Assembly: GCF_000023785.1 (NCBI RefSeq)
Contig: NC_012982.1
Coordinates: 868,001 to 932,000 of the forward strand
Length of the DNA: 64,000 bases
Source: Hirschia baltica ATCC 49814
GTDB lineage: Bacteria; Pseudomonadota; Alphaproteobacteria; Caulobacterales; Hyphomonadaceae
Direction of reading: 5' to 3'
The notes beneath the pieces were generated by a model. It was not told the origin of the DNA. It worked only from the letters and a program-made list of their open reading frames with translations, and did no database searches. The position numbers were made by a program, and so were the translations under genes. Positions 7,448 to 15,126 of the stretch are shown here, in pieces; position 1 is the first letter of the stretch; each line of letters starts with the position of its first letter.

Positions 7448-8632
7448 CTACATATCCATGACGTGCCATGGTAGGCCAGATGGGCCTAGGCGTTCTAGGA
7501 ATGGGTCGGGGTCGTTTTGTTCCATATTCCACACGCCGGGCTGGCGCCATTTTCCGGTTGCGATCATTTCAGCGCCTACAACTGCAGGGACACCTGTTGT
7601 GTAGGAGACAGCTTGTGCGCCGACTTCTTTGTAAGTCTCTTCATGATCACAAATATTATAGATGAAGCTTGTGCGTTCTTTGCCGTCTTTTGTGCCTTTT
7701 ACTAGACATCCAATTGAGGTTTTGCCTGTATAGTTTGGTGCAAGGCTGGCAGGGTCTGGCAATAGTGCTTGTAAGAATTGGATTGGCACAATTTGCTGGC
7801 CTTGGAATTCAATCGGTTTGATGCTGTCGAGGCCAAGGTTTTGGATAACGTCTAGGTGTTTGAGATAGGCTTCACCAAATGTCATCCAGAAACGAATGCG
7901 CTTTAGGCCTTTAATGTTTTGGCACAGGCTTTCCATTTCTTCGTGGTAAAGAAGAAAGGCTTTGCGCTCTCCCACGCCGGGGAAATCAAACATCATGGAT
8001 TGTTCTAATGGTTCTGTTTCGATCCACTTACCATTTTCCCAATAACGGCCATTTGCTGTGATCTCGCGAATGTTGATTTCAGGGTTGAAATTGGTCGCGA
8101 ATGGGTGGCCGTGATCGCCGCCATTACAGTCAAGAATGTCGATTGTTTCGATTGTGTCGAATAGGTTTTTCTGCGCGTGGGCACAGAACATGTTGGTGAC
8201 GCCCGGATCAAAACCAGAGCCAAGCAAGGCAGTTAGGCCAGCTTCTTTGAAGCGCTCTTGGAAAGCCCATTGCTCTTTATATTCAAATTTTGCTGTGTCT
8301 GGGTGTTCATAATTGGCTGTGTCGAGATAGTGGACACCGGCCTGCAAACAAGCCTCCATCAATGTGAGGTCTTGATATGGAAGTGCGACGTTAATCACGA
8401 GGTCTGGTCCAAAGCTTTTAATCAGCTCAACTGTTTGCGCGACATTGTCTGCATCAACGGAAGCTGTTGCGATTGTGACGCCGGTTTTTCCTTTTACGGA
8501 TGCTGCGATATCGTCACATTTAGAAACTGTGCGGCTGGCGAGCATGATGTCTGTGAAGACCGGGCTCATAGCCAGCTTGTGAGCAACCACTGTGCCGACG
8601 CCGCCGGCACCTATTTGAAGAACTTTTGTCAT
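7448..8632 (-). CDS. Carboxy(nor)spermidine dehydrogenase (saccharopine dehydrogenase family)
   Basis: This enzyme reductively condenses a diamine (putrescine or diaminopropane) with aspartate semialdehyde to form carboxyspermidine or carboxynorspermidine. NspC then decarboxylates the product. The N-terminus is a Rossmann NAD(P)-binding fold (VLQIGAGGVGTVVA, about 4-17). The mid-part has GSGFDPGVTN, typical of the saccharopine dehydrogenase-like family, and the length of 394 matches the carboxynorspermidine synthase branch. It lies downstream of the ornithine decarboxylase gene with a terminator between, so the two may be transcribed separately or by read-through. True saccharopine dehydrogenase is unlikely given the polyamine neighbours. 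Confidence 0.9.
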   Translation of the reverse strand: MTKVLQIGAGGVGTVVAHKLAMSPVFTDIMLASRTVSKCDDIAASVKGKTGVTIATASVDADNVAQTVELIKSFGPDLVINVALPYQDLTLMEACLQAGVHYLDTANYEHPDTAKFEYKEQWAFQERFKEAGLTALLGSGFDPGVTNMFCAHAQKNLFDTIETIDILDCNGGDHGHPFATNFNPEINIREITANGRYWENGKWIETEPLEQSMMFDFPGVGERKAFLLYHEEMESLCQNIKGLKRIRFWMTFGEAYLKHLDVIQNLGLDSIKPIEFQGQQIVPIQFLQALLPDPASLAPNYTGKTSIGCLVKGTKDGKERTSFIYNICDHEETYKEVGAQAVSYTTGVPAVVGAEMIATGKWRQPGVWNMEQNDPDPFLERLGPSGLPWHVMDM

Positions 8633-8700
8633 GAGAATATATCCTCTAATGCCAAAGCGCAGGTATGCGCGTTCACGGCGTGATAATTATGTTTAACAGG

Positions 8701-8735
8701 AAAAAGCTCTGTACCGAAGGTCTATTCGGTACAGA
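8701..8735 (-). terminator. Intrinsic terminator after the ornithine decarboxylase gene
   Basis: A perfect 10-bp stem (8709-8718 with 8725-8734, six-base loop) is followed after a short GC spacer by five T on the leftward strand. Confidence 0.85.
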
Positions 8736-8789
8736 AATCTAGAAAATTTTAAGCGGAATAATGCTGAAAGCAGCCGCTATGCTTCACGA

Positions 8790-10001
8790 CTAAGCTTCAC
8801 GGCGCGGCAAGAAGATAACATTGTTTTCGTAACGACGTTGTTCTTCTGCTTGTGTTTCGTACATTGTTTGGCTGATGCTATTGCGTACGCGGTAGGTTTT
8901 GGTGTCTCCAAAGCCGTTAAAGCGTGTTGACATAGCTGTGCCGTATGCGCCCATCATGCCAAATTCGATATAGTCGCCTTCTTGAATGTCGGCGGGTAGA
9001 TCGAAAACGCCATCAAGCACATCAATGGAATCACATGTTGGCCCGTAAATGGTGAAGGGTTTGCTGTGAATACTTGTTTTGCCAGATACGCGGTGGACTT
9101 CCATAGGGAAAGGCCATTTGCAGTGGGCAGCATCAAACAAGTTACCATATGCACCATCATTGAGGTACACGCGGCCATCGCGCACTAATTCTACTTTAGC
9201 GACGATAGATGTTGAATCGGCCACAAGCGCACGGCCTGGCTCACACCATAGGTCTGCGTTGAACAAAACTGGCATTTCTTCAAACACTTGGTTGATCACA
9301 TCAATGTATGACTGAAGCTCTGGTGGTTGCATGCCGGGGTATAGGGCTGGGAAGCCGCCGCCAACATCAACGATATCCACAGTCACAGCCGCTTGCACGA
9401 TTGTGTTTGAGACAGTGTCCATAGCAATGCGGTATGCGCCCGGGTCCATACATTGAGACCCAACGTGAAAGCTCACGCCTAGTTCATCCGCGTATGAACG
9501 TGCAGCTTGCAATAGGTGTGCAGCATCATCGCCAAAACAGCCAAATTTGCCAGATAGGGGCATGGATGCACCATCATTGGATACAGCCATACGCACGACC
9601 AATGTTAGGTCTTTGGCAAAATCAGTTGCTTCAAGAATTTTTTGTAGCTCAGCTTCACAGTCGAGCACAAAGATTCTGACACCATAGTCAAAATAGGCGC
9701 GTTCAATTGAATTGCGGCTTTTGATTGGGTGCATGTAAGCAAGTACCGCGTCATCGAAGCGGTTTGCTACAAGCTCGATTTCTTCCAGAGACGCAACATC
9801 AAACCAGCGCATGCCAGCTTCATACATAGCATCAAGCGCCCATGGTGATGGGTTTGCTTTGACGGCATATAGCACGTCGCCCGGAAAGTGGTTCTGGAAC
9901 CAAGCAGCAGCTGTTGACACCCTCTCTGGTCGCACACAAGCGACTGGAGATTCAGGGTGAAGCACACGGACTAGGTCCAGAGGTGTTTGGAAAGTGATCA
10001 T
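8790..10001 (-). CDS. Ornithine (or lysine/ornithine) decarboxylase, PLP alanine-racemase fold
   Basis: The enzyme decarboxylates ornithine to putrescine, the entry to the polyamine pathway completed by the two neighbouring genes. Signature features are the PLP lysine in YAVKANP (about 45-51), HVGSQ in the middle, the glycine loop VGGGFP, EPGRA for phosphate binding and the catalytic cysteine in GPTCDSID near residue 325. Length is 403 residues. The family also includes lysine decarboxylases and dual-specificity enzymes; the speF-type leader in front favours ornithine. A long structured leader RNA precedes it, so expression is probably controlled after transcription starts. Confidence 0.9.
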   Translation of the reverse strand: MITFQTPLDLVRVLHPESPVACVRPERVSTAAAWFQNHFPGDVLYAVKANPSPWALDAMYEAGMRWFDVASLEEIELVANRFDDAVLAYMHPIKSRNSIERAYFDYGVRIFVLDCEAELQKILEATDFAKDLTLVVRMAVSNDGASMPLSGKFGCFGDDAAHLLQAARSYADELGVSFHVGSQCMDPGAYRIAMDTVSNTIVQAAVTVDIVDVGGGFPALYPGMQPPELQSYIDVINQVFEEMPVLFNADLWCEPGRALVADSTSIVAKVELVRDGRVYLNDGAYGNLFDAAHCKWPFPMEVHRVSGKTSIHSKPFTIYGPTCDSIDVLDGVFDLPADIQEGDYIEFGMMGAYGTAMSTRFNGFGDTKTYRVRNSISQTMYETQAEEQRRYENNVIFLPRREA

Positions 10002-10017
10002 CTCACTGTCCCCTCTG

Positions 10018-10190
10018 TATTAAATTAAACCCAATCCGGCGTTAGTACGGGCTTTCGTCTCGTTAAGTCTGCCCCTCAACCCGCACACGTCATCCAAACC
10101 CCTGTTAGGGAAGTTCAGACGCCACGTGGAATCAGGGCGGCAAAGCCTCGAGCCGATGTCCGCCGGAGCCAGCCACATAAAATGTATATG
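10018..10190 (-). ncRNA. speF-like structured leader RNA upstream of ornithine decarboxylase
   Basis: The 5' region of the decarboxylase gene is far more GC-rich than the intergenic DNA beside it. It contains nested helices: GGCGG (10160-10164 read leftward) pairs with CCGCC (10136-10140), and CCCTAACAGGGG forms a short hairpin at 10099-10110. Alphaproteobacterial ornithine decarboxylase genes are known to carry the speF leader motif at this place, and the overall look and position fit it. I cannot run a covariance model, so the family name is provisional. An open frame of about 52 codons (MWLAPADIG..., starting near 10178) runs through the leader; it may be chance or a leader peptide. Confidence 0.65.
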
Positions 10191-10249
10191 CGTTCGTGTA
10201 AAGTTAAAAAATTCGCTGCTCGATAAAAAAATCGTTTTTTCAACTGTAT

Positions 10250-10429
10250 TTATGGTGTTGTTACAGGATCGCTGCGACGTGCAATAATCCAGATTGCGTG
10301 CACGATACCTGGAATGTAACCAAACAATGTTAGAACAAGGTTGATCCAGAATTGTACACCAATACCAACTTGAAGAAACACACCCAATGGTGGAAGAAGG
10401 ATGGCTAATAGCACTTTCAAGATATTCAT
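10250..10429 (-). CDS. YqaE/Pmp3 family small membrane protein
   Basis: A 59-residue product with two hydrophobic helices: MNILKVLLAILLPPLGVFLQ at the start, then FWINLVLTLFGYIPGIVHAI. These match the Pmp3/YqaE (UPF0057) pattern, including the conserved LPPLGVF and the GYIPGIVHA turn. Family members are stress-linked inner-membrane peptides that affect membrane potential in yeast and plants; the bacterial role is unclear. A good AAAGGA ribosome-binding site precedes the ATG at 10429. The gene stands alone between the ornithine decarboxylase leader and the glycosyltransferase and is easy to miss because of its size. Confidence 0.9.
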   Translation of the reverse strand: MNILKVLLAILLPPLGVFLQVGIGVQFWINLVLTLFGYIPGIVHAIWIIARRSDPVTTP

Positions 10430-10597
10430 CGGATTTTCCTTTCGTGTTGTAGTTGCTTAAACAACGGGGAAGGGAAGAAAAAGTTCCGAGAAAGTTTGAC
10501 CGTTGGCGATAAATGCAAGCCATCTCATTACATTTTTTGATACAAAAATGTGTGATTTCTGGTCTGACGCTTACACTGAAATGTTAGATTGATAGTA

Positions 10598-11677
10598 CTA
10601 TTCTACAGGTTTTTTGCGACGTAAGCGACGGAAGCGCTGCCAGAAACGTTTGCGCTCTGGAACGGGCAGTGGATCAAGATTTTCTAGAAATTGCTCTGCA
10701 CATGCTGTCCAAGAGAAAGCTTGCGCATGTTTGTGGGTGGTTTCTCGGTCCAGCTCGAGACAGTCCAAACAGGCCTGAGCAAGGTCATCATTGATAGCGC
10801 CTGCATTGGTGCCCGGAATTAGATCTTTTGGGCCTGAAACGTTATAGCCTGCCACGGGGGTGCCAGCAGCCATTGCTTCTAAGATCACCAATCCAAAAGT
10901 GTCTGTGAGGCTTGGAAAACAAAATACATCAGCATTGGCAAAATAGCTGCCTAATTCATCTCCAAATTTTGAACCCGGAAATATTGCATCAGGGTATTTT
11001 TGCATTAATTCTTCGCGAGCTGGCCCGTCACCTACAACCACTTTTGTGCCGGGAAGATCCAGTTTTAGGAAGGATTCTATGTTTTTCTCAACGGCGACAC
11101 GTCCTACGTTGAGGAATATAGGACCTTTCATGCTTTTATATGGGCCACGATCCTCTGTTCTTTTACTTGGGTGGAAAAGGTCAGTATCGACACCACGAGA
11201 CCAGGCTGCAATATTTTTGAAACCGCGTGATTGAAGTTCTTCAATCATGGAGACTGTCGCCACCATCACTCGCCCTGAATAACGGTGAAACTGACGAACA
11301 TATTTATAGCCAGCCCAAAGCGGGATTGGTAATCTCGCGTTCAGATATTCTGGGAAACGGGTGTGGTAAGACGATGTAAATGGCATTTTGTGCTTGAGAC
11401 AAATGCTACGTGCCGCCCATCCGAGTGGACCTTCTGTTGCAATGTGAACAGCATCTGGTTCAAATTCTAGCAAGCGTTCTTCAATTTGTGGCTTTGCCCC
11501 AAAAGCGAGTTTGATCTCAGGATATGTTGGGAGGGGGATTGTCTTGAAACCATCATTTGGAGAAACGATATCCCAATCATGTCCCATTGCCTCACATTCC
11601 GCGATAACGCGTTTCATTGTTCGGACAACGCCGTTTACCTGAGGCTCCCAAGCGTCGGTAACTAACATGATGCGCAT
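10598..11677 (-). CDS. GT4-family glycosyltransferase
   Basis: A GT-B fold enzyme of 359 residues, close to the MgtA/alpha-mannosyltransferase group that glycosylates lipids such as diacylglycerol. The N-terminal domain opens with MLVTDAWEPQVNGVVRTM, where the Gly-rich acceptor loop is clear. The C-terminal domain carries LNVGRVAVEKNIE and the nucleotide-sugar motif SLTDTFGLVILEAMA (near 255-270). It ends in a strongly basic tail (RFWQRFRRLRRKK), which fits peripheral membrane binding. The product could be a glycolipid replacing phospholipid under phosphate limitation, but that is inference. It is transcribed alone, divergent from the DUF533 gene. Confidence 0.85.
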   Translation of the reverse strand: MRIMLVTDAWEPQVNGVVRTMKRVIAECEAMGHDWDIVSPNDGFKTIPLPTYPEIKLAFGAKPQIEERLLEFEPDAVHIATEGPLGWAARSICLKHKMPFTSSYHTRFPEYLNARLPIPLWAGYKYVRQFHRYSGRVMVATVSMIEELQSRGFKNIAAWSRGVDTDLFHPSKRTEDRGPYKSMKGPIFLNVGRVAVEKNIESFLKLDLPGTKVVVGDGPAREELMQKYPDAIFPGSKFGDELGSYFANADVFCFPSLTDTFGLVILEAMAAGTPVAGYNVSGPKDLIPGTNAGAINDDLAQACLDCLELDRETTHKHAQAFSWTACAEQFLENLDPLPVPERKRFWQRFRRLRRKKPVE

Positions 11678-11805
11678 GAGGAATCCTTTTGGGTCGTTTC
11701 AAATGCTTAGAGCACTTGCATACTTTGCCTGATGTGAATTTGTCTATGTTTTCCTTCGAGTAATACAAAAATAGCTAAATATTTTTGGCAGTGTCAGTCA
11801 CATAG

Positions 11806-11835
11806 TTGACATAAGTCATGTCGATATTGTTGCTA
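11806..11835 (+). promoter_or_regulatory. Possible sigma-70 promoter of the DUF533 gene
   Basis: A consensus -35 box TTGACA (11806-11811) is followed after 18 bases by TTGCTA (11830-11835), a weak -10. It lies about 30 bases before the start codon, so the leader would be short. Confidence 0.4.
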
Positions 11836-11863
11836 ACGAAATCTATTTATTGGGGATTTGGCT

Positions 11864-12553
11864 ATGTTTGATATCGAAAAAATTCTAAAACAAGTACAAG
11901 AAAAAGCCACGCAGATCGCAGATGAAATTGATGTGGATGCATCAGTTGAAAGCGCCAAAGAAATGGCGAAAAAGGTACAAGATAGAATCGAAACAGATGA
12001 AAATGCGCGCAATGCTGCAATAGGCGGCGGTGCATTGCTTGCTGTATTGATGGCATCGAGTGGCGGACGAAAATTGGTCGGCAATGTCGCCAAAACAGGC
12101 GCTGTCGCAGCAATGGGGGCGATGGCTTGGAATGCATGGCAAAAGCGAGATGGTGCGACCGCTGATTCTCACAATGATGCTGCAAGCTATGGTTTTGCCG
12201 GGAATGATTCAGAAGATCCTGCTTTTTCCATTGCTGTTGTTGAATCAATGGCCGCTGCTGCGCATGCTGATGGTCAACTCGATGCTGATGAAGCAGACGC
12301 TATTAAAATTGCATTGAAAGAGGGCGGACTGAACGAGACAGTTCTGGATGAAACAATCAGCCGCGCGGATATTCTTAATCGCATTTCTAAAGCAGCAATC
12401 ACCCCAAATCATGCTGTGCAATTATATGCGGCTGCTTGTGCTGGTGCGTGTCAGGTTTCAGATGAAGAGAATGTGTTTTTAACAGAACTTGCCGATAAGC
12501 TCGAAATTGATTCTCGTGTGAGTGCCAGAATTCGTGCTGAAATGAATTTATAG
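11864..12553 (+). CDS. DUF533 (YebE/TerB-like) inner-membrane protein
   Basis: The 229-residue protein has an amphipathic, charged N-terminus (about 1-45). A hydrophobic Gly/Ala-rich stretch follows (IGGGALLAVLMASSGGRKLVG and beyond, about 50-90). The C-terminal helical domain (about 115-225) has acidic repeats such as AAAHADGQLDADEADAI, which resemble the TerB-type fold. This is the DUF533/YebE architecture; its function is not established. I chose ATG 11864 over the TTG six bases upstream because GGGG at 11852-11855 is then well placed. It is a single-gene unit ending in a strong terminator. Confidence 0.8.
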   Translation: MFDIEKILKQVQEKATQIADEIDVDASVESAKEMAKKVQDRIETDENARNAAIGGGALLAVLMASSGGRKLVGNVAKTGAVAAMGAMAWNAWQKRDGATADSHNDAASYGFAGNDSEDPAFSIAVVESMAAAAHADGQLDADEADAIKIALKEGGLNETVLDETISRADILNRISKAAITPNHAVQLYAAACAGACQVSDEENVFLTELADKLEIDSRVSARIRAEMNL

Positions 12554-12587
12554 TTTAATTCTATATCGAATCTAAAATTTCTTTATG

Positions 12588-12624
12588 CAGGCAGCCACTA
12601 TATATAGTGGCTGCCTGTTTGGGT
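12588..12624 (+). terminator. Intrinsic terminator after the DUF533 gene (contains an NrdR-box-like core)
   Basis: A perfect 30-bp palindrome (12588-12617, two 15-bp arms) is followed by TTTGGGTTTTTT. Its core ccactatatatagtgg (12594-12609) is also a symmetric match to the NrdR-box pattern of the ribonucleotide reductase gene that follows. Confidence 0.8.
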
Positions 12625-12671
12625 TTTTTGTCCCTATTTTACCCCAAAAGGGAGATTTGCGTGGCTGGGCC

Positions 12672-12680
12672 TGTGGATAA
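12672..12680 (-). promoter_or_regulatory. Perfect DnaA box upstream of nrdA
   Basis: The sequence reads TTATCCACA on the leftward strand, the exact DnaA-box consensus. A weaker copy, TTATTCACC, lies at 12841-12849 on the other strand. The region between the DUF533 terminator and nrdA is otherwise without a gene. DnaA control of ribonucleotide reductase genes is known in other proteobacteria; its use here is inferred. Confidence 0.55.
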
Positions 12681-12900
12681 GCTGTGTAGAAATAGCGTAT
12701 CGGTGTTGATCGTTTGAAACGCTGTTTTTTTTGATTAAGATTTATGCAGTTGGTGCTTTTCTCCAGAAAAGCGAGTGAATGCACATACTTAACGGGAAAA
12801 TGAATGTTATGGTTAATTGAATATTGCTCTGATGACTGAGTTATTCACCGAAATATCACCGTTCTGAATAACTAAGTGTTGACGTCTCATTAACCCTTAA

Positions 12901-12947
12901 GCCACTATATATGGGGTCATGGAGTGTGTTAGCCACCATATATTATG
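12901..12947 (+). promoter_or_regulatory. Tandem NrdR boxes before nrdA
   Basis: Two related 16-base elements, gccactatatatgggg (12901-12916) and gccaccatatattatg (12932-12947), are exactly 31 bases apart. They match the pattern acaCwAtATaTwGtgt in the core. Tandem boxes about three helical turns apart are the known binding arrangement of the repressor NrdR, which senses ATP/dATP. The second box covers an upstream ATG at 12945, which argues that translation starts at 12999. Confidence 0.75.
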
Positions 12948-12998
12948 ATGAGCAAATGCAAAACCGACTGTTTAATATACATCGCGGAGCCTGGGTTA

Positions 12999-14864
12999 AT
13001 GTCTGTAGAAAATGCTGCAATTTCAAAAGAAAATAACGAGAAAATCGGTAGAGGTAAGCCTCAAAAGACAGCGGAATTGCGCGTAGTCCAGCAGGTTAAG
13101 ATCGACGAGAGCCGCGATGAGCTTTTGACTGAGTTTGGTAAAAAGACACTCACAGATCGCTATATTCTACCTGGTGAAGGCTATCAGGAAATGTTTGCGC
13201 GTGTTGCTGAGGCTTATGCTGATGATGCAGAGCATGCACAACGCATTTACGACTACATGTCGCGCCTATGGTTCATGCCTGCAACGCCTGTATTATCTAA
13301 TGGTGGAGCTGGTCGTGGTCTCCCGATTTCTTGTTTCCTAAACGATGTAAACGATTCTCTGGATGGTATTGTTGAGACATGGAATGAGAATGTCTGGCTT
13401 GCGTCCAATGGTGGCGGAATTGGAACTTATTGGGGGAATGTGCGCTCAATCGGTGAGACAATTGGTAATGCCGGTAAGACATCGGGAATCATTCCATTCA
13501 TTCGGGTGATGGATTCGCTTACACTTGCGATTTCCCAAGGGTCTCTACGTCGTGGATCTGCTGCATGTTATTTGGATATTCACCACCCGGAAATTGAAGA
13601 ATTCCTAGAGATTCGTAAGCCGTCTGGAGACTTTAACCGTAAGTCTTTAAATCTTCACCATGGTTTGAATATCTCTGATGCTTTCATGGAAGCTGTGAAG
13701 AATGACGAGGAATTTGGTCTGATCAGTCCGAAAACGGGCGAAGAAGTTAAAAAGATCAATGCGCGTAAGCTTTGGCAGAAAATTCTGGAAGTCCGTATTC
13801 AAACGGGTGAACCATATCTGATTTACTCAGACACTGTGAATAACGCGATGCCAGCTCACCAACGCCAGCTTGGTATGAAGGTGAAGCAATCTAATCTGTG
13901 TTCAGAAATTATGCTGCACACTGGGCTAGATCACCTTGGTAATGACCGTACAGCTGTATGTTGTTTGTCATCTGTGAATGCAGAGAAATTCCTTGAGTGG
14001 AAAAATGACGAGAACTTCCTAGAAGATATCTTCCGCTTTTTGGATAATGTTCTTCAAGACTTTATTGATCGTGCACCGCCAGAAATGGCACGCGCGGCAT
14101 ATTCTGCGACGCGTGAGCGCTCTGTTGGTCTTGGGTTGATGGGAATGCATTCTTTCTTGCAATCCATGAATGTGCCAATGGAATCTGCGACAGCGAAAAG
14201 CTGGAATAACATGATTTTCAAGCACATTCGTCGTGGGTCGGATGCAGCGTCTGTGAAATTAGCTAAAGAGCGTGGGCCGTGTCCTGATGCGGAAGAATGC
14301 GGTGTCATGGCGCGCTTCTCTCACAAGATGGCAATTGCACCGACAGCTTCGATTTCAATTATATGTGGAGGAACATCTGCGGGTATTGAACCAATTCCAG
14401 CAAATGTTTACACGCACAAAACTTTATCAGGTTCGTTTACTGTGAAAAACCCGCACCTTGAAAAGGTTCTTGAGGCGAAGGGCAAAAATACCGATGGTAT
14501 TTGGGCTATTATTCTGGAAGCAGAGGGCTCTGTTCAAGGCTTGGATTTCCTTGATGAGCACGAGAAAGCAACTTTTAGAACAGCATTTGAAATTGATCAG
14601 CGTTGGTTGATTGAATTGGCTGCTGATCGTACGCCATATATTTGTCAGGCTCAGTCGTTGAATCTGTTCTTGCCGGCTGATATCGATAAGTGGGACTTGC
14701 ACATGCTTCACTGGAGTGCGTGGGAGAAGGGGTTGAAATCCCTTTATTACTGTCGTTCCAAATCAGTGCAGCGTGCATCATTTGCTGGAGCCGAAGACAA
14801 GGTGAAAGTTGAAGGAATGGACACACCTGATACTGATTATGATGAATGTCTTGCTTGCCAGTAG
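12999..14864 (+). CDS. nrdA: Ribonucleoside-diphosphate reductase, class Ia catalytic (alpha) subunit
   Basis: NrdA reduces ribonucleoside diphosphates to deoxy forms with the radical supplied by NrdB. Visible elements are the active-site cysteine in LPISCFLND, the radical/substrate motif NLCSEIML and its partner CCLSSVN, the finger-loop region APTASISIICGG and a redox-active C-terminal pair, CLAC, two residues from the end. At 621 residues it is shorter than E. coli NrdA: the N-terminal ATP-cone that gives dATP inhibition is absent. I chose ATG 12999, with GGAG about ten bases upstream, because an ATG at 12945 lies in an NrdR box. nrdB is not adjacent but 1.4 kb downstream. Confidence 0.95.
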   Translation: MSVENAAISKENNEKIGRGKPQKTAELRVVQQVKIDESRDELLTEFGKKTLTDRYILPGEGYQEMFARVAEAYADDAEHAQRIYDYMSRLWFMPATPVLSNGGAGRGLPISCFLNDVNDSLDGIVETWNENVWLASNGGGIGTYWGNVRSIGETIGNAGKTSGIIPFIRVMDSLTLAISQGSLRRGSAACYLDIHHPEIEEFLEIRKPSGDFNRKSLNLHHGLNISDAFMEAVKNDEEFGLISPKTGEEVKKINARKLWQKILEVRIQTGEPYLIYSDTVNNAMPAHQRQLGMKVKQSNLCSEIMLHTGLDHLGNDRTAVCCLSSVNAEKFLEWKNDENFLEDIFRFLDNVLQDFIDRAPPEMARAAYSATRERSVGLGLMGMHSFLQSMNVPMESATAKSWNNMIFKHIRRGSDAASVKLAKERGPCPDAEECGVMARFSHKMAIAPTASISIICGGTSAGIEPIPANVYTHKTLSGSFTVKNPHLEKVLEAKGKNTDGIWAIILEAEGSVQGLDFLDEHEKATFRTAFEIDQRWLIELAADRTPYICQAQSLNLFLPADIDKWDLHMLHWSAWEKGLKSLYYCRSKSVQRASFAGAEDKVKVEGMDTPDTDYDECLACQ

Positions 14865-14906
14865 GAATTTAGAACGGGCATTTCAAGAATCAAAATTATA
14901 AAAAAT

Positions 14907-14939
14907 GCGTCACATTTTCGGATGTGGCGCGTTTTTTTT
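14907..14939 (+). terminator. Intrinsic terminator after nrdA
   Basis: A 9-bp stem with one G-T pair (14907-14915 with 14922-14930) and a six-base loop is followed by eight T. Confidence 0.9.
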
Positions 14940-15126
14940 GTGATGTTAATTAACAAAAAAAATGATTTTTTTATGCAACCATTTGTTTTTGTTTGTGTTT
15001 GTAAATTAAACTAACTTTTTTTTGTTAACACGAATGGATATATTTTATGTTTTAGTATTATACTATCAGTAATAGTGGGTGTGATATTCTTACCATAGTG
15101 TATGAAATATTGCAGGGAAAAATAGG

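Noticed and set aside
10020-10523. Long leftward open frame (167 codons) spanning the decarboxylase leader and the YqaE gene
   Set aside because: It is a shadow frame of the 59-codon YqaE gene plus the structured leader. Its predicted protein has no family character in its first part. Only the last 52 codons are kept as a possible leader peptide.
12572-12784. Leftward open frame in the nrdA upstream region
   Set aside because: It covers the terminator and the DnaA box, has unlikely composition and no ribosome-binding site.
12945-12998. Upstream ATG for nrdA
   Set aside because: It lies in the second NrdR box and would make the leader encode 18 residues not seen in the family; ATG 12999 has a better ribosome-binding site.
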